In this document: positions 50,527-59,726 of the stretch, one piece after another
How the letters are laid out: the number at the start of each line of letters is the position of its first letter
How positions within the stretch are numbered: the first letter of the stretch is position 1
Assembly: GCF_016907715.1 (NCBI RefSeq)
Contig: NZ_JAFBCM010000001.1
Location: 2,728,001-2,792,000, forward strand
DNA from: Tenggerimyces flavus
GTDB taxonomy: Bacteria > Actinomycetota > Actinomycetes > Propionibacteriales > Actinopolymorphaceae
DNA length: 64,000 nucleotides
Reading direction: 5' to 3'
The notes under the pieces: generated by a model
What the model was told of the DNA's origin: nothing
Seen by the model: the letters and a program-made list of their open reading frames with translations, nothing else
Databases searched by the model: none
Made by a program: the position numbers and the translations under genes

Positions 50527-51708
50527 CTACGAGGAAGGACGCGGCGAGTGGGGCAAAGGTCGCAAACGACTTTCGCACAGCAGCGCGACCGTGCTCTCCG
50601 GCGTGCGGGTGAGGACCAGCGTCGCCTCGTTCGGCCCCTTCGCGACCAGGCGCTTGCGTACGTCGGCCGGGTCGACGTCGAGACCGCGCTTCTTGATGGT
50701 CAGCCGGCCGACTTTCCGGTCCTTGAACAGCTTGCGGAGCTGGCGCTCGTCGTACCGCAGCACGTCGGTGATCTCGTACGCGGTCGCGAACGGCGTCGCC
50801 ACCAGTTCCTGAGAGGTGAGGTACGCGATCTCCGCGTGCAGCAGTGCGCCCCCGACCAGCGGCGCGACCGCGGTGACGAGGCCGGCGCGGACGACGGCAC
50901 CGTCCGGCTCGTACAGGTAGCCGGACGGCGGAAGCACGTCCGCGCCGCCCGGATCGTCGGCGTCGGTCAGCGAAGCCCCGGAGGCGAGAACGGTGGCCCG
51001 CCGCCGCGCGGACACGAAGCGCCCCGACCACAGCGCCGCCTCCTTGACCTCGCCGCGCTCGCTGACCCACTCCGCCTCGACCCCCTCGGGGACCAGCCGG
51101 TGCGGGATGATCGGCGCGGTCTTCACACAGGCGTCGCTCTCGAGCAGGGCGAGGACGAACGACCACGGCGGCGAGTACGCGGCCGGGTCGAAGATCCGCC
51201 CGCGCGCCCCACGCCGCGCCGGGTCGGCGATCGCGACGTCGTACGGCGAGCGGTCGTACGACTCGACTTCCGCCTGCTCGACGGTCGCGGCCAGGCCCAG
51301 CACCTCGAGGTTGGCCCGGGCGAGCTCGACGGTCAGCGGGTCTCGGTCGACGCCGGTCGCCTGGAGGCCGGCGCGGGCGAGGGCGAGCAGGTCGCCGCCG
51401 AGGCCGCAGCACAGATCCACGACCGCCCCGTTCAGGCGCCGCGTCCGGTGCTCGGCGACCGCCCGGGTGGTCGCCTGCTCCAGGCCCTCGCGGGTGAAGA
51501 AGAGGAGGGCGGCGTCCGCTCCGAACTTCGCCGCCGCCTGCTGCCGGAGCGAAGCCTGGGTCAGCGCTGCCGCGACGAGGTCAGCCGGATGGTCCTTGCG
51601 CAGGCGGGTCGCCAGCCGTACGGCGTCCGCCTCCCGGTAGCCCTCGCAGGCGGCCAGCAACCGCGAGCCCGCAGGCGTCCGGAGCGCCCGGAACGTCTCC
51701 AGTTCCAA
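50527..51708 (-). CDS. Class I SAM-dependent methyltransferase with THUMP-like C-terminal domain
   Basis: About 393 aa. A helical N-terminus (LETFRALRTPAGSRLLAACE) precedes a Rossmann MTase with motif I VVDLCCGLGGDLLAL, acidic VDRDPLTVELARANL and IADPARRG. The C-terminal 80 residues (LFKDRKVGRLTIKKRGLDVD) match a THUMP-like RNA-binding domain. The family is found beside groES in many actinobacteria; an rRNA or tRNA target is possible. Start is uncertain: TTG 51708 behind GGGG is used, TTG 51720 is possible. The CIRCE sites lie just upstream. Confidence 0.85.
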   Translation of the reverse strand: MELETFRALRTPAGSRLLAACEGYREADAVRLATRLRKDHPADLVAAALTQASLRQQAAAKFGADAALLFFTREGLEQATTRAVAEHRTRRLNGAVVDLCCGLGGDLLALARAGLQATGVDRDPLTVELARANLEVLGLAATVEQAEVESYDRSPYDVAIADPARRGARGRIFDPAAYSPPWSFVLALLESDACVKTAPIIPHRLVPEGVEAEWVSERGEVKEAALWSGRFVSARRRATVLASGASLTDADDPGGADVLPPSGYLYEPDGAVVRAGLVTAVAPLVGGALLHAEIAYLTSQELVATPFATAYEITDVLRYDERQLRKLFKDRKVGRLTIKKRGLDVDPADVRKRLVAKGPNEATLVLTRTPESTVALLCESRLRPLPHSPRPSS

Positions 51709-51724
51709 ATGGCACCCCAATCCA

Positions 51725-51751
51725 TTGGCACTCAGGTTGACCGAGTGCTAA
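51725..51751. promoter_or_regulatory. CIRCE operator 1 (HrcA)
   Basis: TTGGCACTC-N9-GAGTGCTAA. Differs from the consensus TTAGCACTC-N9-GAGTGCTAA at one base. Between the methyltransferase start and groES. Confidence 0.88.
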
Positions 51752-51770
51752 AGACGGCCTAGATTCAGAG

Positions 51771-51797
51771 TTGGCACTCTCGACCTTAGGGTGCCAA
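51771..51797. promoter_or_regulatory. CIRCE operator 2 (HrcA)
   Basis: TTGGCACTC-N9-GGGTGCCAA, a second CIRCE 46 bp from the first with compensating changes in both arms. Upstream of groES. Confidence 0.82.
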
Positions 51798-51909
51798 TGA
51801 CAGCATCAGCGAGCTGGTCGGTCGACACCGCGACGACGACCTGCCGTTCGCGTCCAAACGGTCATGTTCCACAGTCACCGTGACATCCCGTGAAAGGGGA
51901 GGTCAGCAA

Positions 51910-52206
51910 GTGTCGGTCTCCATCAAGCCGCTCGAGGACCGCATCGTCGTTCAGGCGCTCGACGCCGAGGAAACGACTGCGTCCGGGCTCGTGATTCCCG
52001 ACACCGCGAAGGAGAAGCCCCAGGAGGGCGAGGTCCTCGCGGTGGGGCCGGGTCGCATCGACGACAACGGCAACCGTGTTCCGCTCGACGTCGCTGTCGG
52101 CGACAAGGTGATCTTCAGCAAGTACGGCGGCACCGAGGTCAAGTACAACGGCCAGGACTACCTGATCCTGTCCGCTCGCGACGTGCTCGCCATCGTCGAG
52201 AAGTGA
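51910..52206 (+). CDS. groES: Co-chaperonin GroES
   Basis: 98 aa. Starts at GTG ([20 protein letters not shown]) behind GGGGAGG; mobile loop [20 protein letters not shown] and roof/base elements are complete. Heptameric lid of the GroEL cage. Preceded by two CIRCE elements and followed after 97 bp by groEL, one heat-shock operon under HrcA. Confidence 0.98.
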   Translation: MSVSIKPLEDRIVVQALDAEETTASGLVIPDTAKEKPQEGEVLAVGPGRIDDNGNRVPLDVAVGDKVIFSKYGGTEVKYNGQDYLILSARDVLAIVEK

Positions 52207-52222
52207 TCTTCCGCTGACCTGA

Positions 52223-53929
<1,707 letters not shown>

Positions 53930-53948
53930 GGTCAGCGCTCTCGTCTCA

Positions 53949-54000
53949 GTAACGAAGACGGGCGGGACAACCAATCGGTTGTCCCGCCCGTCTTCGTTAC
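53949..54000 (+). terminator. 24-bp perfect hairpin terminator of groEL, abutting the serpin ATG
   Basis: Arms 53949-53972 and 53977-54000 pair perfectly over 24 bp with a 4-nt loop (AATC). The last base of the stem touches the ATG of the next gene at 54001. Confidence 0.9.
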
Positions 54001-55263
54001 ATGACCTCACGACGCGATGTGCTCGCGGCAGTCCTCCTCGCCGCGGTCGCGGCAGCCTGCGGGCGGGAGTCCTCACCTGGCAACAAGGTTCGGCCGACCC
54101 GGTTGATCCATCCGCCTCCGATCGAGGCGACGACGTACGCGGTGAACGGCATGACCGCGTTCGGCGCGAAGCTCTTCGACCTGGTGTCCGATCCGACCAA
54201 GAACGCCGTGTTGTCACCCTTTTCGATCGCGACCGCGTTCGGCATGGCCCGTGCCGGCGCGCGGGGCGAGACCGAGGAGCAGATCGACAGGGTGCTCGGC
54301 TTCCCGTGGAACCCGCATCTGGCGCTCCACCGGCTCGCCGACGACATCGTCACCGCGAAGGCGATTCCGCCGAAGAGCAACGCGAAACGCAAGCCCGAGG
54401 ACGACCCCAAGCCGCCGGTGGTGGCGATCGCGAACGGGCTGTTCGCTCAAGCGGGCATCGACGTGGTGAAGGCGTTCCTCGACCTTGTGGCCGAGCAGTA
54501 CGGCGCCGGCGTGCAGCGCGTCGACTTCACCCAGCCGGACCGGGCGATGGCGTTCATCAATGCCTGGGTCCGGGAGCAGACGGCCGACCGGATCAAGAAG
54601 CTGTTCGACGACCTCGACCCGACAACACTGCTGGTGTTGGCGAACGCCGTGTACCTGAAGGCGGACTGGACCGTGCCGATGCTTCCCATGTCGGACCAAC
54701 CGTTCCGCCGGTCGGCCGGCACAGTCCCGGTCCCGACGATGTTCAGCCGGGACGAACGGCGGTACGCCGAGGGTCCGGGTTGGCAAGCAGGGGAGCTCAC
54801 CTACTTCGGCGGTGAGCTGGCGATGTGGGTCGTCGTCCCCCGCGGCGACGCCGCGCCGGCGTCGCTCCTGACGCCGGACGTCCTCGACACGATCTCGTCC
54901 AAGCTCAAGAAGGCGCAGGTCGATCTGACCATGCCACGTTGGGATTTCGCGACCGATCTCGACCTCGTCCCGCCGCTCCGCGAGCTCGGCATGGAGGTGC
55001 CGTTCACTCCCGAAGCGGACTTCTCCGGCATGCTGCCCGGCGTGATGATCGACCAGGTCGTGCATCGGGCGAACATCACCGTCGACGAGTGGGGTACCGA
55101 GGCCGCCGCGGTCACGGGTATCTCTGCCGTTCCCGTCTCGGCGCCCGCGCCGGGAATCCCCCTGCGTGCCGACCACCCGTTCGCGTTCGCGATCATGCAC
55201 CTGCCGACCAAGACGCCCTTGTTCCTCGGCCAGGTCGTCGACCCCACCGCTAAGGACGCCTGA
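54001..55263 (+). CDS. Serpin family protease inhibitor, lipoprotein
   Basis: 420 aa. Lipoprotein signal (SRRDVLAAVLLAAVAAAC, lipobox Cys20). Serpin core: NAVLSPFSIATAFGMARAGA, NAVYLKADWTVP, and the hinge EWGTEAAAVTG at 363-373, with small residues as needed for loop insertion, so it should be inhibitory. Counting from E363 as P17 gives P1 = V379 in AVPVS, suggesting an elastase-like target. The C-terminal HPFAFAIMH and PLFLGQVVDP match. An internal Lys/Pro-rich insert lies near residues 125-140. No Shine-Dalgarno is possible because the terminator fills the upstream region; translation may be leaderless, or the true start may be internal. Confidence 0.87.
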   Translation: MTSRRDVLAAVLLAAVAAACGRESSPGNKVRPTRLIHPPPIEATTYAVNGMTAFGAKLFDLVSDPTKNAVLSPFSIATAFGMARAGARGETEEQIDRVLGFPWNPHLALHRLADDIVTAKAIPPKSNAKRKPEDDPKPPVVAIANGLFAQAGIDVVKAFLDLVAEQYGAGVQRVDFTQPDRAMAFINAWVREQTADRIKKLFDDLDPTTLLVLANAVYLKADWTVPMLPMSDQPFRRSAGTVPVPTMFSRDERRYAEGPGWQAGELTYFGGELAMWVVVPRGDAAPASLLTPDVLDTISSKLKKAQVDLTMPRWDFATDLDLVPPLRELGMEVPFTPEADFSGMLPGVMIDQVVHRANITVDEWGTEAAAVTGISAVPVSAPAPGIPLRADHPFAFAIMHLPTKTPLFLGQVVDPTAKDA

Positions 55264-56875
55264 GGTCGAGGCGGTACAGCGTGGTGCTGCCGCTCACCTC
55301 GTTCGCCACCGCGAGCATCGGCGTCCCGCGTACCGGCGACTCGTCGGCAGGGATGAACGTCACGCCCTCCGGGCCGAGATCTCCTGTTTGGTTGGCGAAA
55401 TCGCGGTTGTTGACGTACGACACGAACTCCGCGCGGTACGGGTTGGTGATGTCGTACACCAGCACGCCGCCGACGCGCTCGAGGCTGACGAACGCGTACG
55501 TACGGCCTCGCACCTCGCCGATCGTGACGCCCTCGGGCTCGGGACCCTTGTCGTCGCTGCGGCCGTCGAAGTTCGCCTCGGTGTGGTTGGAGTTGAAGAA
55601 CGCAGGTTTGGCCTCGGCAGTCACACGCTCGAACTCGTCGCCGGAGTCGAAGACCTGCCGGCCGTTCGTGGTCCAGATCGACATCGAGCGGGCGCCGAAC
55701 GCGTACAGCCTCTCGTAGCAGGAGCCGTCGGCCTTGAGCCCGCTGGCGATGCTGACGTTGAGGCGGCCGAGCTCGGCGTCCTCGGTCACGGAGGGGTCGA
55801 ACGCGCCGGCACACAAGGGAGCCAGCCCGTCGTCGCCGAGGTCCTTGACCCGCGCGGCCTCGACGTAGTCGCCCCACTCGCGGACGTCGCCCTCGTTCGC
55901 GGTGACGAGGAACGTCCTGCCACCGAAGGTGTACGACGCGACGGCGTCCGGCTGGTACATGCCGTAGACCGGCACTCGGTCGATGGCGATCGCGTCGTCC
56001 CGGTCGGACGGGTCGATGCCGTTGTGCTTGCGTGAATGGTCCTTGACGCCGAGGGCACGGAGCTCGGTGACGCGCGCCTTGCGGATGTCGATCTCGGCGA
56101 TCGCGTTGGCTTCTTGGAGAGTGACGTACGCTGTCCTGCTCCGCTTGTCGACGGTGATGTACTCGGGCTCGAGGTTGGCCGACACCGGGAACTGCGTGTT
56201 CACCTTGGGGCCGAAGATCCTTACCCCATGGGGGACCTTGCGCTCGAACCGGTGGAAGTCGGCGAGCTCGACGTCGCGCTGGCGCGGAACGCCGCGGCGC
56301 GGGGTGTCGATCACCGCGACCGAGCCCTCGGGGTCGACGGTGAAGTCGTCGTTCGGCTCGCCCTCGTTGGCGGCGAGCAGGTAGTCGCCGTCCGGCGTGA
56401 ACGCCACCATGTCGGGCTGCGCGCCGACCCGTACCGCGCCGAGCGGCTTGCCGGTGCTGCTCCGGCCGTCGAAGAACACGACCCAGCCGTTGTCGGTCTT
56501 CGTGGCCGACTCGACGGCGACGGCGACCAGGCCGTCCCGGCGGACGTCGACGGAGTTGGCCGACGAGCCGTCCGGGATCGTCGAACCATCGGCGGCCGTC
56601 GTGCCCGTCGTCTGCAGGTCGAAGAGCTTGGTCGGCGTCGCCGGCTTCCGGGCGTCGAGGACCTCGATCTTGGCCTGGGCGGCGTTCACGACGAAGAGGC
56701 GCTTGGACTTGGCGTCGTACGTGACGATCTCGGCCGCGGCCTCGTCGAAGATGCCGGTGGCATAGGTGCCGACTTGAGTCACTGTGAGGTGTTTGCCGTT
56801 ACTGGCTTGCGCCGTTGGCGTCAGGGCGATGGTGGCGGCGACCAGACCTAGGCAGGCGGCGATACGGAGCTTCAC
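55250..56875 (-). CDS. Secreted choice-of-anchor I family beta-propeller protein
   Basis: 541 aa. Signal peptide (residues 1-24, LRIAACLGLVAATIALTPTA). Then a propeller-like domain with repeats such as KRLFVVNAAQAKIEVLDARK, AFTPDGDYLLAANEGEPNDD and TFLVTANEGDVREWGDYVEA, and near the end GPEPEGVTIGEVRGRTYAFV. This is the choice-of-anchor I / alkaline-phosphatase-like (PhoX-neighbour) family, of unproven function. No C-terminal anchor is seen, so it is secreted. Converges on the serpin gene with a 14-bp overlap. Confidence 0.85.
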   Translation of the reverse strand: MKLRIAACLGLVAATIALTPTAQASNGKHLTVTQVGTYATGIFDEAAAEIVTYDAKSKRLFVVNAAQAKIEVLDARKPATPTKLFDLQTTGTTAADGSTIPDGSSANSVDVRRDGLVAVAVESATKTDNGWVVFFDGRSSTGKPLGAVRVGAQPDMVAFTPDGDYLLAANEGEPNDDFTVDPEGSVAVIDTPRRGVPRQRDVELADFHRFERKVPHGVRIFGPKVNTQFPVSANLEPEYITVDKRSRTAYVTLQEANAIAEIDIRKARVTELRALGVKDHSRKHNGIDPSDRDDAIAIDRVPVYGMYQPDAVASYTFGGRTFLVTANEGDVREWGDYVEAARVKDLGDDGLAPLCAGAFDPSVTEDAELGRLNVSIASGLKADGSCYERLYAFGARSMSIWTTNGRQVFDSGDEFERVTAEAKPAFFNSNHTEANFDGRSDDKGPEPEGVTIGEVRGRTYAFVSLERVGGVLVYDITNPYRAEFVSYVNNRDFANQTGDLGPEGVTFIPADESPVRGTPMLAVANEVSGSTTLYRLDLRRP

Positions 56876-56927
56876 GCATGCAAATTAGGGGCGGCAGGCG
56901 AACGCCAGTTGACGTACCGGCGAACAG

Positions 56928-58121
56928 CTAGCTCTTCGGCGAGGGGATGTGCCGCGGGATCCAGCGGCCGAGGACGGCGGCGCCGCCGAGCCCGATCACG
57001 CCCATGACGAGGACGGCTGGACCCAACGCGGACAGGCCGGTGATGCCGGCGATCAGCAGCGGGCCGGCCCCGTTCCCGAGGTCGGAGAAGAGCCGCCAGA
57101 CGCCGAGGAACTCCGTCCGCGCTTCTGGGGGCGAGAGGTCGGCGCCCATCGTCATGATGAGGCCCGAGCCGATTCCGTTCCCGAAGCCCATGACGACCGC
57201 GACGGCGGCCAGCGTCGCGGGCGTGTGGGTCAGGGGGAGAACGAGGTGGGCGATGCCGAGGATGAGCATGGACGGAACGGCGACCCAGGCTCGTCCGACG
57301 CGGTCCATGACCTTGCCGGCGGGATAGAACATCAGCATGTCGACCGCCGCGGAGATGCCGAAGATGATGCTGACGGCGGCGGGGTCGAGGCCGATCTGGT
57401 CCGCCCACAAGGGGATGACGACCTGACGGGATGCGCGGATCGCGCCGATCAGCAGGGCGCCGACGCCGAGCGTGCGGAGGACCGCGAACTGCTGCTTGGC
57501 GATCTGGACGGTGCCCTTGGGCGCTTCGTTGGTGGCCCGTCGCTGTTGGTCGCGCTTGGTCGGGTCGGCGAGGACGAACAGCACGCCGGCGGCGACGATC
57601 GCGGTCACCAGGTGCAGGGCGTACGGCCCGTCGGTGTGCCAGTAGTGGGCGGCCAGCGCGCCGAGGAACGGGCCGATGAACATGCCGATCCGCTGCGCGC
57701 CGCCGAGCGTGGAGAGCGCGCGGGCCCTGAGCTGGTAGGGGACGAGCTCGGTCAGATAGGCCTGTCGTGCGAGGCCCCAGACACTGCCGGCGAACCCGGT
57801 GGCGAGGATCGCGATGCCGAGCATCCAGATCGTGGTGGCGAGGATGCAGACGAGGAGTGCGGCGGCGGCGAGAACGGTGGCGGCGAGCATCGCCCTTCGT
57901 TCGCCGACCCGTGCCGCGAGCGCGCCGGCCGGGATGTCGCCGACGATCTGGCCGAGCCCGACGAGCCCGACGACGAGGCTGGCGAGCCCGATGGAGGCGC
58001 CGAGGTCGCGGGCGGACAGGGCGATGATCGGGACGATCGCGCCCTGGCCGATGCCGTAGAGCAGCGAGGGCAGGTACACCGGGGCCGCGACCGAGCGCAG
58101 GGTGACCTGATCATCTGACAT
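56928..58121 (-). CDS. MFS transporter
   Basis: 397 aa, 12 hydrophobic helices in two halves split by a basic loop (DPTKRDQQRRATNEAPKGTV). Motif A-like GALAARVGERRAML after TM2 and a degenerate repeat FYPAGKVMDRVGRAWV after TM8. Substrate unknown; may export a drug or metabolite. Nothing nearby suggests the ligand. The start ATG follows GAGGACCTC. Confidence 0.85.
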   Translation of the reverse strand: MSDDQVTLRSVAAPVYLPSLLYGIGQGAIVPIIALSARDLGASIGLASLVVGLVGLGQIVGDIPAGALAARVGERRAMLAATVLAAAALLVCILATTIWMLGIAILATGFAGSVWGLARQAYLTELVPYQLRARALSTLGGAQRIGMFIGPFLGALAAHYWHTDGPYALHLVTAIVAAGVLFVLADPTKRDQQRRATNEAPKGTVQIAKQQFAVLRTLGVGALLIGAIRASRQVVIPLWADQIGLDPAAVSIIFGISAAVDMLMFYPAGKVMDRVGRAWVAVPSMLILGIAHLVLPLTHTPATLAAVAVVMGFGNGIGSGLIMTMGADLSPPEARTEFLGVWRLFSDLGNGAGPLLIAGITGLSALGPAVLVMGVIGLGGAAVLGRWIPRHIPSPKS

Positions 58122-58530
58122 GAGGTCCTCATGATGGCGCAGCTTTTAGCGCGATGTGTCACCGACCCCCCACTTGGCGTGCGGAAATCCCGGGATGTGG
58201 GCAGAATCTGGGAAGGAATCCCACTCAGGGGGATGTTGCCTGCGGCCACGATCCCGCATCGTGATCTGGGCATCGTTTGCCGGCAACTCATCCCACGACT
58301 ATCCCGCTTTTCGGGATTGCTCCATTGTGGGCGCGGATCTCACCGGCTGAGACGGCTTGGCGGGAAGCCTCTTGGCCGCTCTAGCGCGCTGGGCCCAACC
58401 CACTTCGCATCGATCGGGGGCGAGAACTGACTGCTGCGACGCCGACAGCGGCTGGCGAGCGGCCGCACCGGCGGAGCGGCCAGTGGCGTGGGGAGCGGTC
58501 GGAGCCGATCTGATGGCTGAGCAGGGTCAG

Positions 58531-58571
58531 CGCGAAGACTTTTGGCCGCTCTGGCGCTAATTCTCTTCGCG
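58531..58571. repeat. 41-nt hairpin, copy 1
   Basis: CGCGAAGA ... TCTTCGCG, 8-bp stem, total 41 nt, followed by CTAATCCGTGATGTGG. Same total length and flanks as copy 2. Confidence 0.55.
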
Positions 58572-58621
58572 CTAATCCGTGATGTGGCTGGTGTGACTCA
58601 TGTGGTGCGGCTCGGTCGTTG

Positions 58622-58659
58622 ATCTCCATAGGTCGGTTAGTTGGCCGACCTTTGGAGAT
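58622..58659. repeat. Two-part hairpin
   Basis: ATCTCC/GGAGAT and AGGTCGG/CCGACCT stems separated by an internal 2x2 loop, 8-nt terminal loop. Confidence 0.5.
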
Positions 58660-58709
58660 GAGCTGGCTCCCACCAGCGGGGTGGCGGGTGGCCGGGTGTG
58701 GAGAGATAG

Positions 58710-58750
58710 CGCGGAAGATTTGGGGTGCTATAGCGCCCATAGTTTCCGCG
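58710..58750. repeat. 41-nt hairpin, copy 2
   Basis: CGCGGAA ... TTCCGCG, 41 nt, enclosing GGGTGCTATAGCGCCC; followed by CTGATCGAGGATGTGG. Stem bases differ from copy 1 on both sides, preserving pairing. Confidence 0.55.
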
Positions 58751-58839
58751 CTGATCGAGGATGTGGCCGCTGGTGCTGGTGCGACCACTCACTACATAGG
58801 TCGATGGACAGCTGAGTCGATGGCCATACACGTCACGGC

Positions 58840-58852
58840 GGGGGGGGGGGGG
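58840..58852 (+). repeat. Homopolymer of 13 G
   Basis: Uninterrupted G tract in non-coding DNA. Either slippage-prone or an uncertain base count. Confidence 0.8.
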
Positions 58853-58936
58853 CTCTTCCTGTGGGCAGCTGGAGCTGTTGCGTCGGCGAGCACTCCTGAG
58901 TTTGGAACTGGCGTGGGCTGTGGCGCCGGCCGAGTG

Positions 58937-59163
58937 TGGTGGCCGGTCCGGGGCGCGTCAACAGGGGGCGCCTCTCTGAGGGGCGCTTCGCGCAGGAGGA
59001 GAGAGGCGTCGCTTCGCGATCTTCGACCCTTGACCCGCCCCGGACCGGCCACCAGTTTCATACGCGCCGCCCCACCCCCGGGAACAGTTGCCCGGGCCAG
59101 GACTGCTTGTCGTTCCGGTCTGCTGCCGTGCGTGGGTCGCTTGTGGGGCCCCCGCTTGCTTGT
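58937..59163 (-). repeat. Long inverted-repeat element, copy 2 (inverted)
   Basis: Reverse-orientation counterpart of 31955-32170. Arms at 58938-58961 and 59030-59053 pair over 24 bp with one mismatch. On the minus strand it reads CCACAAGCGACC, CACGGCAGCAGACC, a perfect CCCGGGCAACTGTTCCCGGG hairpin, GGGGCGGCGCGT, then the long arm, in the same order as copy 1. Confidence 0.8.
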
Positions 59164-59248
59164 CGTGCAGATGAAGCCGGGAGTTCCTGTCGGTTGTGGT
59201 CACTAGCCTGTGGCTCGATCGCCCGCCATCGGTGCTGAGGGGATGCTG

Positions 59249-59715
59249 ATGAACAAGCTGTTCGATGAGGAGATTCGCGGCCATCACTCCATGCGCGATC
59301 TGCTGCTGACGCTGGTTTCCGACTCCCACCTCGACTACAAGTTTGCCCGGCCGCAACCCGACTCTGGGTGGACAGCTGGTCGAGCTGGGCGAGACACAGG
59401 GCGTCTACACCCACTCGTTCGCGACGTTCGAGCTCGACTGGACGCACCGCGAGCTTCCGCCGCCTTCGCCGGTCACGGTGGCGGGGCTGCAGGGGTGGTT
59501 CGCTGAGCAGGACGCCGCGATGAAGAGCGCGCTCGATCGCTTCTCCGAGGAAGAGCTCCGCGTCGACCGGATCGACCGCGGGCATGGGTTCGTCGCCTCG
59601 CCGTTCGTGCAGCACCAGGTCTACCGCGAGGCCGTCTACCTCTACTACGGCAAGCTCAGCGTCTACCTCAACGCGCTGGAGACCGACGCCGTCCCAACTG
59701 GGCTGCGTTCGTCGG
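59249..59715 (+). pseudogene. DinB/YfiT-type protein, frameshifted
   Basis: Begins MNKLFDEEIRGHHSMRDLLL, then TLVSDSHLDYKFARPQ. Near 59355 the homology passes to another frame and goes on as TLGGQLVELGETQGVYTHSF, ATFELDWTHRELPPPSPVTV and FVQHQVYREAVYLYYGKLSV. Together they make one DinB-like four-helix protein with plausible His ligands, broken by one frameshift. The second frame stays open to 59921, antisense to the MocR gene. Real decay or a base-calling error cannot be told apart here. Confidence 0.7.
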
Positions 59716-59726
59716 ATAACCCAAGC

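Larger units (their letters stand above)
58122..58936. other. Non-coding tract with hairpins and repeats
   Basis: 815 bp without a credible gene and with lower GC than its surroundings. It holds three decayed copies of a unit around TTGGCCGCTCT-x-GCG (58370, 58541, and a diverged one near 58721), two 41-nt hairpins (58531-58571, 58710-58750), a separate hairpin at 58622-58659 and a run of 13 G at 58840-58852. Confidence 0.6.

Noticed and set aside
58622-58659. Possible small riboswitch
   Set aside because: It is a plain two-part hairpin with no gene downstream at leader distance and no known riboswitch core.
58619-59206. 195-codon ORF across the repeat tract
   Set aside because: It crosses hairpins, the 13-G run and the inverted-repeat element. 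Similar peptides appear at the other copy only because the DNA repeats.
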